A stretch of 64,000 bases of DNA from Georgenia daeguensis (lineage in GTDB: Bacteria > Actinomycetota > Actinomycetes > Actinomycetales > Actinomycetaceae), in assembly GCF_039537705.1 (NCBI RefSeq), contig NZ_BAABBA010000018.1, forward strand, positions 25,092-89,091, read 5' to 3'. The notes beneath the pieces were generated by a model that was not told the DNA's origin, ran no database searches, and was given only the letters and a program-made list of their open reading frames with translations. Position numbers and translations under genes: made by a program. Below, piece by piece: positions 39,946 through 48,913 of this stretch (its first letter is position 1; each line of letters begins with the position of its first letter).

Positions 39946-42041
39946 GCGAGCGGCCCCTTCTCGTCGGTGAGCGTGGTGAGGATCCTCACCGCGGGTGGTT
40001 GGTCGGTGGTCGGGTGGGTCAGGACGGTGACGTCGAACGGTCCGAGCGTGAGCAGGCCGTTCTCGGGCGCGGGGCCGGCCAGGAAGTCGGCACCCGCGGG
40101 AAGGTCGCCGAGCCGGACGGTGCGGCGGCCGTGGTTGAGCACGAAGGTGGTGTCGGTGGTGCCGTCGGTCCGGGTGACGACCTCGACGTCGTCGACGGCG
40201 GTCGGCGTGGTGGGCAGGCCGGCGCCCACCAGCACGTCGCGCATCAGCTCGACGAGGGCGGCGTGGTCGAGGACGGCGCCGACGTACCAGGCGGTCCCAC
40301 CGTCGCTGCGGCGCACGACCGCGGGCCGCCCGGCCAGGTCGCCGGAGCCGTAGGTGGCGACGACCTGGGCGCCGTCGGCCACCTCGAGCCACTCGCCCCA
40401 GGTGTGGGTCCGCCAGGTCCGCGAGCCGTCGGTCACGGCGAGCGTCCCGTGGTGACCGTCGGCCAGGGGCCACCACTCGTCGACCTCGACGCCGAGCAGG
40501 TCGCGCAGCGGCCCGGGCGCCCCGCCGGGGTGGACCTTCTCGGTGTGGTCGACCACGCCGGAGAACGGGCCGACGGCGAGCGTCCCGCCCCCGCGGACGT
40601 GGCCGGCGAGCGCGGCCCCCTGCTCCGCGGTGGTGGCGTAGAGGTTGGGCACCACCACCACGTCGTAGCCGTCGAACGGACCGGCGGCCCGCACGACGTC
40701 GACGGCCTGGCCGAGCGCGAAGAGCGCGGCGTGCCAGGCGCGCGCCTGCGCCGCCCAGTCCAGCCGCAGAGAGGGCATCGAATCCGGGGCGGAGAGCCCC
40801 CACCAGGCGTCCCAGTCCACCACCAGCGCCACCCGGGAGCGCACACGCGACCCCCGTACGTGCGCGAGCGTGGCAAGCTCGCGGCCGAGGTCGGCCGTCT
40901 CGCGGTAGCTGCGCGAGGCGGTGCCACGGTGGCCCAGCATCGCGGAGTGGTACTTCTCCGGGCCGAACCGTGCCTGGCGCCACTGGAAGAACATGACCCC
41001 GTCGGAGCCGTGCGCGACGGCGTGGAGGCTCATCGCGCGCATCTGGCCGGGGGCCTTCGGCACGTTGACGTCCCGCCAGCTCACGGCGGAGGGCGCCTGC
41101 TCGAGCAGCAGCCACGGCCGGCCGCGCTTGAGCGAGCGCATGAGCCCGTAGTTCAGCGCCGCGCCCACGTGGGCGGCCGGGTCGGCCGGGTCCGGGTAGG
41201 CGTCGTCGGTGACAAGGTCCTCCGCCTCGGCGAAGTCCCAGTAGTCGAGCTCGCGGAAGAGGCTCATGAAGTTGGTGGTCACCGGGACGTCCGGGGTGAT
41301 CTCCCGCAGGACGTCGACCTCGGCGCGGAACAGCTCGAGGAGCGCGTCGGACGAGAAGCGCTCGAAGTCGAGCTGCTGGGCGGGGTTGACCGGCCCGGTC
41401 GCCGTACGAGGCGGCTCGATGTGCGTCCAGTCCGTGTAGTGCTGACCCCAGCAGGACGTCCCCCACGCGTCGTTGAGGCCGTCGAGGTCGCCGTAGCGCC
41501 GGGCCAGCCACCTGCGGAAATGGTCGGCGGAGACGGGGCACCAGCAACGCGCGACGTGGTCGCCGTACTCGTTCGAGACGTGCCACAGCGAGAGGGCCTC
41601 GTGGTCCCCGTACCGGCGGGCCATCGCCTCCGTCAGCCGCACCGCGTGGGCGCGGAACACCGGGGAGCTGGGGCAGTAGGCCTGACGGGAGCCGAACTCC
41701 AGCCGGATGCCGTCCCGGTTCACGGGGAGCACCTCGGGGTGCTCCCGGACCAGCCAGGCCGGCGGGGTGGCGGTGGCGGTGGCGAGGTCGACGCGGATGC
41801 CCTCCGACCACAGGACCTCGATGACCCGGTCGAGCCAGCCGAAGTCGTACTCACCGGGCCGCGGCTCGAGCCGCGGCCACGAGAAGACGGGCAGGCTCAC
41901 GAGGTTGACGCCGGCCTCACGCATGAGCCGGGCGTCCTCGCTCCAGGTCTCCTCGGGCCACTGGTCCGGGTTGTAGTCCCCGCCGTAGGCGAGGGCGTCC
42001 AGCCGGACGGGCCGGACGTCACTGTGCGGCTGCGCGGTCAA
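39942..42041 (-). CDS. Beta-galactosidase, GH42 family
   Basis: A 699-residue GH42 enzyme. It has the N-terminal GGDYNPDQWPEETWSEDARLMREAGVNLVSL, the acid/base Glu in LWHVSNEYGDH (E158 in this numbering), the nucleophile Glu in WLLLEQAPSAVSWRDVN (E314), a CWC metal-binding region, and trimerisation and Ig-like C-terminal domains. Start: the frame is open further upstream, but that stretch contains the TGTATACA operator. TTG 42041, with GAGGGGG about 9 nt upstream, is the best start. No signal peptide, so it acts on imported oligosaccharides. First gene of a five-gene operon. Confidence 0.85.
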   Translation of the reverse strand: MTAQPHSDVRPVRLDALAYGGDYNPDQWPEETWSEDARLMREAGVNLVSLPVFSWPRLEPRPGEYDFGWLDRVIEVLWSEGIRVDLATATATPPAWLVREHPEVLPVNRDGIRLEFGSRQAYCPSSPVFRAHAVRLTEAMARRYGDHEALSLWHVSNEYGDHVARCWCPVSADHFRRWLARRYGDLDGLNDAWGTSCWGQHYTDWTHIEPPRTATGPVNPAQQLDFERFSSDALLELFRAEVDVLREITPDVPVTTNFMSLFRELDYWDFAEAEDLVTDDAYPDPADPAAHVGAALNYGLMRSLKRGRPWLLLEQAPSAVSWRDVNVPKAPGQMRAMSLHAVAHGSDGVMFFQWRQARFGPEKYHSAMLGHRGTASRSYRETADLGRELATLAHVRGSRVRSRVALVVDWDAWWGLSAPDSMPSLRLDWAAQARAWHAALFALGQAVDVVRAAGPFDGYDVVVVPNLYATTAEQGAALAGHVRGGGTLAVGPFSGVVDHTEKVHPGGAPGPLRDLLGVEVDEWWPLADGHHGTLAVTDGSRTWRTHTWGEWLEVADGAQVVATYGSGDLAGRPAVVRRSDGGTAWYVGAVLDHAALVELMRDVLVGAGLPTTPTAVDDVEVVTRTDGTTDTTFVLNHGRRTVRLGDLPAGADFLAGPAPENGLLTLGPFDVTVLTHPTTDQPPAVRILTTLTDEKGPLA

Positions 42042-42077
42042 GCCGGCCCCCTCATCGTCGTCGAATGGTTTGTATTT

Positions 42078-42085
42078 TGTATACA
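42078..42085. promoter_or_regulatory. GntR operator, site A (GH42-gcvP operon)
   Basis: TGTATACA, extended TTTTGTATACAGC, lies 37-44 bp upstream of the beta-galactosidase start. It is in an AT-rich island in otherwise very GC-rich DNA and shares its core with sites at 45281-45288 and 51226-51241. Confidence 0.7.
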
Positions 42086-42164
42086 GCACCCTAACGGACC
42101 GTGGGGGGCGGGGCAACCACCACGACGGTCGCCCCGCCATGCCGCCCGGGTCACGCCGTCAGGC

Positions 42165-42986
42165 TCAGCCCTTCACGGCGCCGCCGAGGAGGCCGGCGAC
42201 GAACTGGCGCTGGACGAGCAGGAACACCACGAGTACGGGCAGGGTGGCGAGCAGCGAGCCGAGCATCAGCCCTGAGTAGTCCACGCGCGTCGCACCGATC
42301 ATCGTGTTGAGGGCGACCGGCAGCGTGTACGTGTCCTCGCGGTTGAGCATGAGCAGGGGCCAGATGAACGCGTTCCACTGCGTCATGAAGGTGTAGATGA
42401 CCAGCGCCCCGATCTGCGGCCGGGAGACGGGCACGACGACGCGCCAGAACATCCGCAGCTCGCCGGCGCCGTCGAGCCGCGCCGCCTCGAGAAGCTCGTC
42501 GGGGAAGCCGAGGTACGACTGGCGCATGAGGAAGATGCCGAACGCGCTCGCCAGGAACGGCAGGATCACCGCCTGGTAGGAGCCGATCCAGCCCACGGAG
42601 GCCATCATCTGGAACAGGGGCACGAGGAGCACCTGCATCGGCACCATCATGGTGACGAGGACCAGGCCGAGGAGAGCCCCTCGGCCGCGGAAACGGTACT
42701 TGGCGAGGCCGAACCCGCACATCACCGAGATCGCGACGCTGAGCAGCGTGTAGACGGCGGCGATCCCGACGCTGTTCGCCATCACCCGGACGAAGCCGAC
42801 CTCGTCGGCGAGGCGTACCAGGTTCGCGGCCAGCTCCCCGCCGGGCAGGACGGGCAGCGGGGTGCCGAACAGGTCGGCGGTGCGGTGCGTCGAGGCGATG
42901 AGCATCCACGCGAACGGGACGACGCCGAGCACCGCCGCGACAACGAGCACCACATACGCGGGTGCACGGCGCAGGACCGAGATCAT
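42165..42986 (-). CDS. Carbohydrate ABC transporter permease, MalG type
   Basis: A 273-residue, six-TM inner membrane permease. The ATPase-docking EAA loop reads LLEAARLDGAGELRMFWRVVVPVSRP, and the N-terminus VVAAVLGVVPFAWMLIASTHRTADLF is typical of MalG/CUT1 proteins. ATG 42986 overlaps the previous stop by 1 bp (TGATG). Third gene of the first sugar ABC operon. No ATPase is encoded in the operon, so a shared MsiK-like ATPase elsewhere is likely. Confidence 0.93.
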   Translation of the reverse strand: MISVLRRAPAYVVLVVAAVLGVVPFAWMLIASTHRTADLFGTPLPVLPGGELAANLVRLADEVGFVRVMANSVGIAAVYTLLSVAISVMCGFGLAKYRFRGRGALLGLVLVTMMVPMQVLLVPLFQMMASVGWIGSYQAVILPFLASAFGIFLMRQSYLGFPDELLEAARLDGAGELRMFWRVVVPVSRPQIGALVIYTFMTQWNAFIWPLLMLNREDTYTLPVALNTMIGATRVDYSGLMLGSLLATLPVLVVFLLVQRQFVAGLLGGAVKG

Positions 42987-43930
42987 CACTTCTCCCTGGC
43001 GAGGCGCAGCTGGAGCACGGAGAGGACCATCGTCAGCAGCACGACGACCCAGGCGATGGCCGAGGCGTACCCGAAGTCGAACTGCTCGAAGCCCACCCGG
43101 TAGAGGTAGAGCACCGGGGTGAGCGTGGCGTTGCTCGGGCCCCCGCCGGTGAGGATCACCACCTCGTCGAAGAGCTGGAGCGCGCCGATGGTGGAGGTCA
43201 CCGTGACGAAGACGAGCACGGGCCGCAGCTGCGGCACCACGACACGGCTGAACACCTGCCACCCGCTCGCCCCGTCCAGCCGGGCGGCCTCGTAGAGCTC
43301 CTTGGGCACCGCCTGCAGCCCGGCGAGCAGGATGACCATGTTGTACCCGGTCCACCGCCAGGTGATGGCGGCGACGAGGGCCACCCGCGCCCACAGCGGG
43401 TCGTTGAGCCAGTCCACCGGTCCGAGCCCGACGACGCCGAGCAGCTGGTTCACGGCCCCGCCATCGGTGGCGAGCAGCACCCGGAAGACGACCGAGTAGG
43501 CCACCAGCGAGGTGACGGCGGGCAGGAACGCCATCAGCCGGAACCCGGTCCGCAGCCGCAGCCAGCTGAGGTTGAGCAGGTACGCCAGGCCGAGGGCCAG
43601 GCTCACCATGAGCGGCACCTGGACCAGGAGGAGCAGGCCCGCGTTGAGCAGGCTCTGGGCCACGAGCGGGTCCACCAGCATGCGCCGGTACTGCGCGAGG
43701 CCGACGAAGGCGGTCACCCCGCCGTCCGTCGCGTAGAGGCTCTGCCAGAACGAGGCCAGCAGCGGGTAGACGAAGAAGACCGCGAACAGGGCCGTGGCGG
43801 GGAGCACGAACAGCCACCCGGACCGGTGACGGCGCCGCTCCGCGCCCGCCGCCCGGGTGCGCACTCGGTCACGCGGGCGCCCCACGGGCCGCTCGGCGGC
43901 GAGGGCGCCCGCGCGCGCGACGACGGCCAT
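42986..43930 (-). CDS. Carbohydrate ABC transporter permease, MalF type
   Basis: A 314-residue CUT1 permease. The first TM reads GWLFVLPATALFAVFFVYPLLASFWQSLY, and the EAA loop LYEAARLDGASGWQVFSRVVVPQLRP is preceded by NMVILLAGLQAVPKE. ATG 43930 sits 1 bp after the binding-protein stop. It pairs with the MalG-type permease downstream. Confidence 0.93.
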   Translation of the reverse strand: MAVVARAGALAAERPVGRPRDRVRTRAAGAERRRHRSGWLFVLPATALFAVFFVYPLLASFWQSLYATDGGVTAFVGLAQYRRMLVDPLVAQSLLNAGLLLLVQVPLMVSLALGLAYLLNLSWLRLRTGFRLMAFLPAVTSLVAYSVVFRVLLATDGGAVNQLLGVVGLGPVDWLNDPLWARVALVAAITWRWTGYNMVILLAGLQAVPKELYEAARLDGASGWQVFSRVVVPQLRPVLVFVTVTSTIGALQLFDEVVILTGGGPSNATLTPVLYLYRVGFEQFDFGYASAIAWVVVLLTMVLSVLQLRLAREK

Positions 43931-43931
43931 G

Positions 43932-45251
43932 TCAGCCCGCGATCTCACGACCGGTGGCCGTGGCGATCTGCTCGGCGGCCGCCTGCAGCGCGGTCGCGGG
44001 GTCCTCACCGTTGATCACGGCGGCGACGACGGCGTTGGAGACCGCGTCGTTGGCCAGCGCGTCGTCCGTGGCGTAGGCGATCGTCGGGATCTGCGCGGTC
44101 TGCTCGGCGAAGAGCTGGAACACCGGCTGGCCCCCGAAGTACTCCAGCTCCTGCTGGAAGTACTCGTTCTCCAGGGCCGGCAGGTACGAGGGGAAGAGGC
44201 CCTCGTTCTCCATCATCGACACCTGGGAGTCGACGTCGGCCAGAGCGAACTCGACGAAGGCGGCGGCCAGCTCGGGGTTCGCGGCCTGCGCCGGAACGGC
44301 GAGCCCGGACCCGCCGTTGTTCGCGGTGCGGGCACCGCCCTCCGTGAAGGCGGGAAGCTCGACGACGCCGAACTTGCCGCTCAGCTCGGGCATCTCCGAG
44401 GTCAGCGTGCCGGTCCACCACACCGCCTCGGGGTGGAACGCCGAGCTCCCGTCCTTGGTGGCGCTCACCCGCCCGTCCCACCCGCGCACGTTCTGCAGCA
44501 GGCCGCGGTCGTTGATGTCCTTGAGCAGGGCGAGCGCCTCGACGGCCTCCGGCGAGGCGACGGTGATCCGCCCGTCGGCGTCGAAGTAGCCCTGACCCTG
44601 CTGGTGAAGCATCGTGCGGAAGGTGGCAGCCGAGGCGACGTCGATCGACATGAGGGTGCGGCCCGTGGCCGCCTTCACCTTCTCGCCGGCCTCGACGAGG
44701 TCCGCCCACGTCTCGATGGTGGCCGCGTCGACGCCGGCCGCGTCGAGGTAGTCGCTGCGGTAGAACATGGCGACGGTGCCGGAGTCCCAAGGGGCGACGG
44801 CGATCGCGCCGTCGGGGCTCGTGCCGGTGGCCCATTTGAAGGGGTCGAAGTCGGCCTCCTGGTCCCCGATCACCGGGGCGAGGTCCGCGAAGGCGTCGGG
44901 GAACTCGGCCAGGTACCCCGGCGCCCGGTCCACCTCGATCGTGACGACGTCGGGAAGCCCGCTGCCGGCCTGCAGGCCGACCGAGAGCTTGTCGTAGGCG
45001 TTGTCGTAGCCGACGTCCACGACGTCGACCGTCGTGCCGGGGTTCTCCTGCTCGAACTCGGTGGCCAGCCGGTCGAGCGCCGTCGCGGCGACGTCCCAGG
45101 ACCACACGGTGATCTCGCCCTCGAGCGCCTCGCCGCCGCCGATCGCGACCGGCTCGGCCGAGCCGTCGGAGCGGGCGGTACCGCCGGTGGCGCATCCCGT
45201 GAGCAGCAGCGTCGTCGCCACCATCGGGACCAGTGCACGCCGTAGAGCCAT
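43932..45251 (-). CDS. Sugar-binding lipoprotein of ABC transporter 1
   Basis: A 439-residue extracellular solute-binding protein (family 1). A lipoprotein signal LVPMVATTLLLTGC places the lipidated Cys at about residue 19. The mature part begins with ITVWSWDVAATALDRLATEFEQENPGTTVDVVDV, and a later AVAPWDSGTVAMFYRSDYLDAAGV segment is typical of oligosaccharide binders. ATG 45251 follows AAGGAA. First gene of the operon; the promoter with a GntR site is 35-60 bp upstream. Ligand unknown; a galactoside is suggested by the co-regulated GH42. Confidence 0.92.
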   Translation of the reverse strand: MALRRALVPMVATTLLLTGCATGGTARSDGSAEPVAIGGGEALEGEITVWSWDVAATALDRLATEFEQENPGTTVDVVDVGYDNAYDKLSVGLQAGSGLPDVVTIEVDRAPGYLAEFPDAFADLAPVIGDQEADFDPFKWATGTSPDGAIAVAPWDSGTVAMFYRSDYLDAAGVDAATIETWADLVEAGEKVKAATGRTLMSIDVASAATFRTMLHQQGQGYFDADGRITVASPEAVEALALLKDINDRGLLQNVRGWDGRVSATKDGSSAFHPEAVWWTGTLTSEMPELSGKFGVVELPAFTEGGARTANNGGSGLAVPAQAANPELAAAFVEFALADVDSQVSMMENEGLFPSYLPALENEYFQQELEYFGGQPVFQLFAEQTAQIPTIAYATDDALANDAVSNAVVAAVINGEDPATALQAAAEQIATATGREIAG

Positions 45252-45280
45252 GGGATTCCTTCCCTCGTCGTTGAGAATAT

Positions 45281-45313
45281 TGCATACAGTACGCAGAACG
45301 CCTAAACTGTCAA
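45281..45313 (-). promoter_or_regulatory. Promoter and GntR operator, site B (ABC operon 1)
   Basis: On the minus strand TTGACA (45313-45308) and TACTGT (45291-45286) are spaced 16 bp and form a good promoter. The operator core TGCATACA (45281-45288, one change from TGTATACA) overlaps the -10, so a bound repressor would block RNA polymerase. Confidence 0.7.
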
Positions 45314-45418
45314 CACCGGCTGGCACTGTGGGTCTTTCGGCCTGACTCCGCGGCGGTTTCACGGGGTACGGACCACGCCCGGTTCCTAGGATTGGCCGGA
45401 CCCGACTGTGGAGGCGAC

Positions 45419-46072
45419 ATGGTGATCAAGCGGACTGCCCTACGGGCGCAGGTACGCGAGGAGCTGCTGGAGCGGATGCGCTCCGGCGCCGTCCAGCCGG
45501 GTCAGACGATCAACGAGGTCCAGCTGGCCACGGAGCTCGGGGTCAGCCGCACCCCGTTGCGCGAGGCGCTCATCGCGCTGGAGACCGAGGGGCAGATCGC
45601 GAGCGAGAGCGGCCGCGGCTTCCGCTTCCTGCCGTTGAGCGCCCGTGAGCTGGAGGAGCTCAGCCCCATCATCGCCGCCCTGGAGTGCCTGGCGCTCGAG
45701 CTGAGCCCGCCGGACGAGCTCTCCGAGATCGGGGGCCAGCTCCTGTCCCTCGCTCGGGAGTTCAACGACGAGGTGGCCCAGCACGCGCTGATCAACCAGA
45801 AGGACGACGAGTGGCACACGCTCATGCTCAGCGCGTGCCCGAACCGGCGGCTGCTCGACCACGTCCAGAGCGTGCGCCTGGCGCTGCACCGCTACGAGTC
45901 CCTCCTGGTCCACGACCAGGCGATGGTGGCCAGGAGCTCGGCCGAGCACGAGGCGATCGCCCAGCGTCTCGTCGACGGCGACCTCGCGGGTGCCCAGGCG
46001 GCGCTGCGGGCGAACTGGCGCAACGGGGCGCGGCGCCTGCTCGAGACGATCGACTTCCAGGTCGCCGGCTGA
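45419..46072 (+). CDS. GntR-family regulator (FCD-type), proposed regulator of the sugar regulon
   Basis: A 217-residue GntR regulator. The winged helix reads GQTINEVQLATELGVSRTPLREALIALETEGQI, and the FCD effector domain includes DDEWHTLMLSACPNRRLLDHVQSVRLALHRYESL and SSAEHEAIAQRLVDGDLAGAQ. ATG 45419 has GGAGG upstream. It is divergent from ABC operon 1 and is the only regulator in the 35-52 kb locus, so it is the best candidate for binding the three TGTATACA-type sites. Confidence 0.9.
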   Translation: MVIKRTALRAQVREELLERMRSGAVQPGQTINEVQLATELGVSRTPLREALIALETEGQIASESGRGFRFLPLSARELEELSPIIAALECLALELSPPDELSEIGGQLLSLAREFNDEVAQHALINQKDDEWHTLMLSACPNRRLLDHVQSVRLALHRYESLLVHDQAMVARSSAEHEAIAQRLVDGDLAGAQAALRANWRNGARRLLETIDFQVAG

Positions 46073-46133
46073 CCGTCGGCCGCCGCCCCCGACCCTCCCT
46101 CACGGGCGGGCGGTTCGGCCGCGCCCCGGGGCG

Positions 46134-48005
46134 TCAGGCCTGGCGGCCACGCGACCCTCGGGACAGCCGGACGGCGAGGTCGACGAAGAGCGCGGCCGTC
46201 CACCCGAACGACGTGGTCGCCGTCGGTGCGCGTTCCCCGGTCAGCGGGTTGAGGTACTCGCACGGCCCGCCCGCCCGGACGACACCGGCGAGCGCCCGCT
46301 CGGCCAGGGCGTCAGCCTCCGCCGGGCGGCCGACGGCGTCCAGCCCCTCGACGAGGAGGGCGCACATGTTCAGCCAGGTCGGGCCGCGCCACATGGCGTC
46401 GGGGTCGAAGTCCGCGTCGCACCGGGCGACCGTCGGAACCCCCCACGGCGCACCGAAGAGGTGGTCGTCGGTCAACGCGGCCCGCAGCCGGGCCGCGACC
46501 GCCTCCGGCAACCGGCCCGTGAGCAGGGGCAGGAGGCTCACCACGGCGTACGTGTCGAGCACCCGGCCTCCCGCCCGGGCCGCGAACAGGCCACGCCCCT
46601 CGTCCCACAGCTCCAGCAGGAGGTTCATCGTCCGGTCCGCGCGCTCCCGGAGCGCGGCCGCGGCATCGGCGTCGCCGTCGCTCTCGGCGTGACGCGCCAG
46701 CAGGTCGTCCTGCTGGACGAGGTAGGCACCCAGGTCCGGGGAGATCACCGGCGGGGCGGCGTCGAACACGGGGCTGTCGTCGAGCCCCGACGAGTACGGG
46801 TGACCGTACTCGGGCATCCCGTCGCCGTCGCTGTCGGCGGCGGCAAACCACCAGTCCTGCGAGCGCCGCGCGGCGCGGTACGCCGTCCGCGCCCACTCGT
46901 CGTCGCCCAGCGCCTCGTGGACCTTCCGCACCGCCCAGGCCGTCAGCGGCGGCTTGGTCAGCGGCACGACGGCGTCGCTGTCGGCCGCTCCGGACCCCTT
47001 CCGCCGCAGCGCCTCCAGGTCGCCCGGCGGGAGGTCCGCGCTCGAGGCGAGGACGCCGCCGTCGTGGACGACGTCGGGAAGCTGCCCGCCCGCGGCGGCG
47101 TGCCGCAGCGCGAGATCGATCTGGTGACGCGCCAGCCGCGGCGCCCCGTGCCGGAGCCCGGCGGCGATGAAGTAGGCGTCCCACTGCCACAGCCCGACGT
47201 AGCCGATCTTGGAGGGGACCACCGCGCGGGCGTCGTGGTGGCCGTGGAGGTCCACCTGGTTGGCCCCGAGCACCCACCAGCACAGGGCGGTCATCGGCGC
47301 GAGGTCGGGGCGTACGACCGGCGTGCGGGACATCCACCCCGCCCAGGTCGCCCGGGTGGCGGCGAGGTGTGCCGCGTGATCCGCCCCGGCCTCGACGGGT
47401 GCGACGGCCAGCTCGACCCAGCCCCCGCCGCCGGAGCTCAGCGCCACCTCCTGCTCGCCCACCGTCACCACGACGCCGCGCGCGGACAGCACGGCGCGCG
47501 GGGCGGACGGCAGGCCGACCTCCCAAGAGCCGTCCCGGGCCGGCGCGGGCAGGTCGAGCGCGGCCGACCACGCCTGGCCCGACTCGCTCCCGAGGCTCAG
47601 CGCGTGCGGCCCGGCGAAGGTGAGGGTGACGTGCCCGAGCTCGATCCGGTCCGGCGCGACCCGGGTGACCGCCAGCGGACGCCCGGCGCCGTCGCGCACC
47701 GCGAGCCGCTCGACAACGACGCAGTCGGCGGGTGCGCGCTCGTACTCGGCCGTGCAGACCGCCAGGGCGTGCACGCCGGCGTCGGGCGCGGGGCTGTGGG
47801 AGGGACGACCGCCGGGGTCGCCGAGGGCTGCGCCGACGGCGTCGCCGGACGCCGTCGGCTTGACCGCCCCCTCCGGCCCGGCCGGTCGACGGAGCAGCAG
47901 GGCGGCCGCGTCGGCGTCGAGGACGAACAGGCGTGAGCCGGGCAGCGTGAAGGGGGTGGCCTCGAGGTCGAGCAGCGCCTCGACAGCGTCGATCGCGTGG
48001 CTCAT
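46134..48005 (-). CDS. GH63/MGH1-like (alpha/alpha)6-barrel glycoside hydrolase
   Basis: A 623-residue glycosidase. The N-terminal beta-sandwich starts with TPFTLPGSRLFVLDADAAALLL. The helical barrel has KIGYVGLWQWDAYFIAAGLRH, DGMPEYGHPYSSGLDDSPVF and MWRGPTWLNMCALLVEGLDAVG, which match the trehalase/GH63/MGH1-like group acting on alpha-linked oligosaccharides or glucosylglycerate. Family members use acidic pairs in the WDxxF and SGxDD motifs; both are seen here. It lacks a signal peptide and is coupled by ATGA to the permease, so it acts on the imported substrate. Exact specificity not determinable. Confidence 0.82.
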   Translation of the reverse strand: MSHAIDAVEALLDLEATPFTLPGSRLFVLDADAAALLLRRPAGPEGAVKPTASGDAVGAALGDPGGRPSHSPAPDAGVHALAVCTAEYERAPADCVVVERLAVRDGAGRPLAVTRVAPDRIELGHVTLTFAGPHALSLGSESGQAWSAALDLPAPARDGSWEVGLPSAPRAVLSARGVVVTVGEQEVALSSGGGGWVELAVAPVEAGADHAAHLAATRATWAGWMSRTPVVRPDLAPMTALCWWVLGANQVDLHGHHDARAVVPSKIGYVGLWQWDAYFIAAGLRHGAPRLARHQIDLALRHAAAGGQLPDVVHDGGVLASSADLPPGDLEALRRKGSGAADSDAVVPLTKPPLTAWAVRKVHEALGDDEWARTAYRAARRSQDWWFAAADSDGDGMPEYGHPYSSGLDDSPVFDAAPPVISPDLGAYLVQQDDLLARHAESDGDADAAAALRERADRTMNLLLELWDEGRGLFAARAGGRVLDTYAVVSLLPLLTGRLPEAVAARLRAALTDDHLFGAPWGVPTVARCDADFDPDAMWRGPTWLNMCALLVEGLDAVGRPAEADALAERALAGVVRAGGPCEYLNPLTGERAPTATTSFGWTAALFVDLAVRLSRGSRGRQA

Positions 48006-48913
48006 CGCCCGCCGAGCCCCGAGGCCGCCATCGAGGAGATGATCCGCCGCTGTCCGAGCAGGAAGGCGACGAGCATCGGGATGGTGGCGACGGCCGAGGC
48101 GGCCATGACGAGGCCGTAGTTCACCGCTCCGTACTGCCCCTGGAAGCTCGAGAGCAGCAGCGGCACCGTGAACAGCTCCTGGCTGTTGAGCAGCACCAGG
48201 GGGAAGAGGAAGTTGTTCCACGTGTCGAGCACGACGATGATGGCGAGCGCCCCCAGGCCCGGCCGGAGATTCGGCAGGATCACCGCGAAGAAGGTGCGCA
48301 CCGGGCCGGCGCCGTCGAGGGTCGCGGCCTCGCTCAGCTCGCGCGGGATGGACAGCACGAACTGGCGCATGAGGAAGACGGCGAACGGGTTGGCCAGGGC
48401 CGCCGGCACGATGAGCGCCAGGTGCGAGTCGACCCAGCCCAGCTTCGCCATGAGCAGGTAGAACGGCACCAGCGTGACCTGCTTGGGGATCATCTGGGTG
48501 GCGAGGAAGAGGACGAAGAGCACCTTGGCGCCCCGGAACGGGATCCGGGCGAAGGCGTAGCCGGCCATGGAGGCGGTCAGCAGGGTGCCGGCCACCACGA
48601 GTCCCGCGATGTAGATGCTGTTGAGATAGGCCCGGCCGAACGGCAGCGCCTGCCACGCGTCGACGTAGTTGTCCGCCGTCGCCGGATCCGGCATCACGCT
48701 CAGCGGGTCGGTGAGCAGCTGGGGCAGCGTCTTCAGCGACGTCAGCAGCATCCAGACGAAGGGTGCCACCATGAGCAGCCCGCCGGCCGCGAGCACCACG
48801 TGGAGGGCGACCCGCCCAGGCCGCGGGCCCCGACGGCGGCGGCCGGCCGAGGCGGGTCGTGCCGGCAGCCCGTCCTGGACGCGCCCCTCGACGGCCGTGT
48901 CGAGGGCGGTCAT
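48002..48913 (-). CDS. Carbohydrate ABC transporter permease, MalG type (operon 2)
   Basis: A 303-residue, six-TM CUT1 permease with a 35-residue basic cytoplasmic N-terminus. Then VVLAAGGLLMVAPFVWMLLTSLKTLPQLL and the EAA loop LSEAATLDGAGPVRTFFAVILPNLRP. ATGA overlaps at both ends join it to the MalF-type permease and to the glycosidase gene. Confidence 0.93.
   Translation of the reverse strand: MTALDTAVEGRVQDGLPARPASAGRRRRGPRPGRVALHVVLAAGGLLMVAPFVWMLLTSLKTLPQLLTDPLSVMPDPATADNYVDAWQALPFGRAYLNSIYIAGLVVAGTLLTASMAGYAFARIPFRGAKVLFVLFLATQMIPKQVTLVPFYLLMAKLGWVDSHLALIVPAALANPFAVFLMRQFVLSIPRELSEAATLDGAGPVRTFFAVILPNLRPGLGALAIIVVLDTWNNFLFPLVLLNSQELFTVPLLLSSFQGQYGAVNYGLVMAASAVATIPMLVAFLLGQRRIISSMAASGLGGR

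Noticed and set aside
38569..41811. A minus-strand open frame suggesting a fusion of an Arg-rich protein to GcvPA
   Set aside because: The upstream two-thirds is a frame-shifted shadow of the GH42 gene. GcvPA begins at ATG 39945 with a normal family N-terminus.
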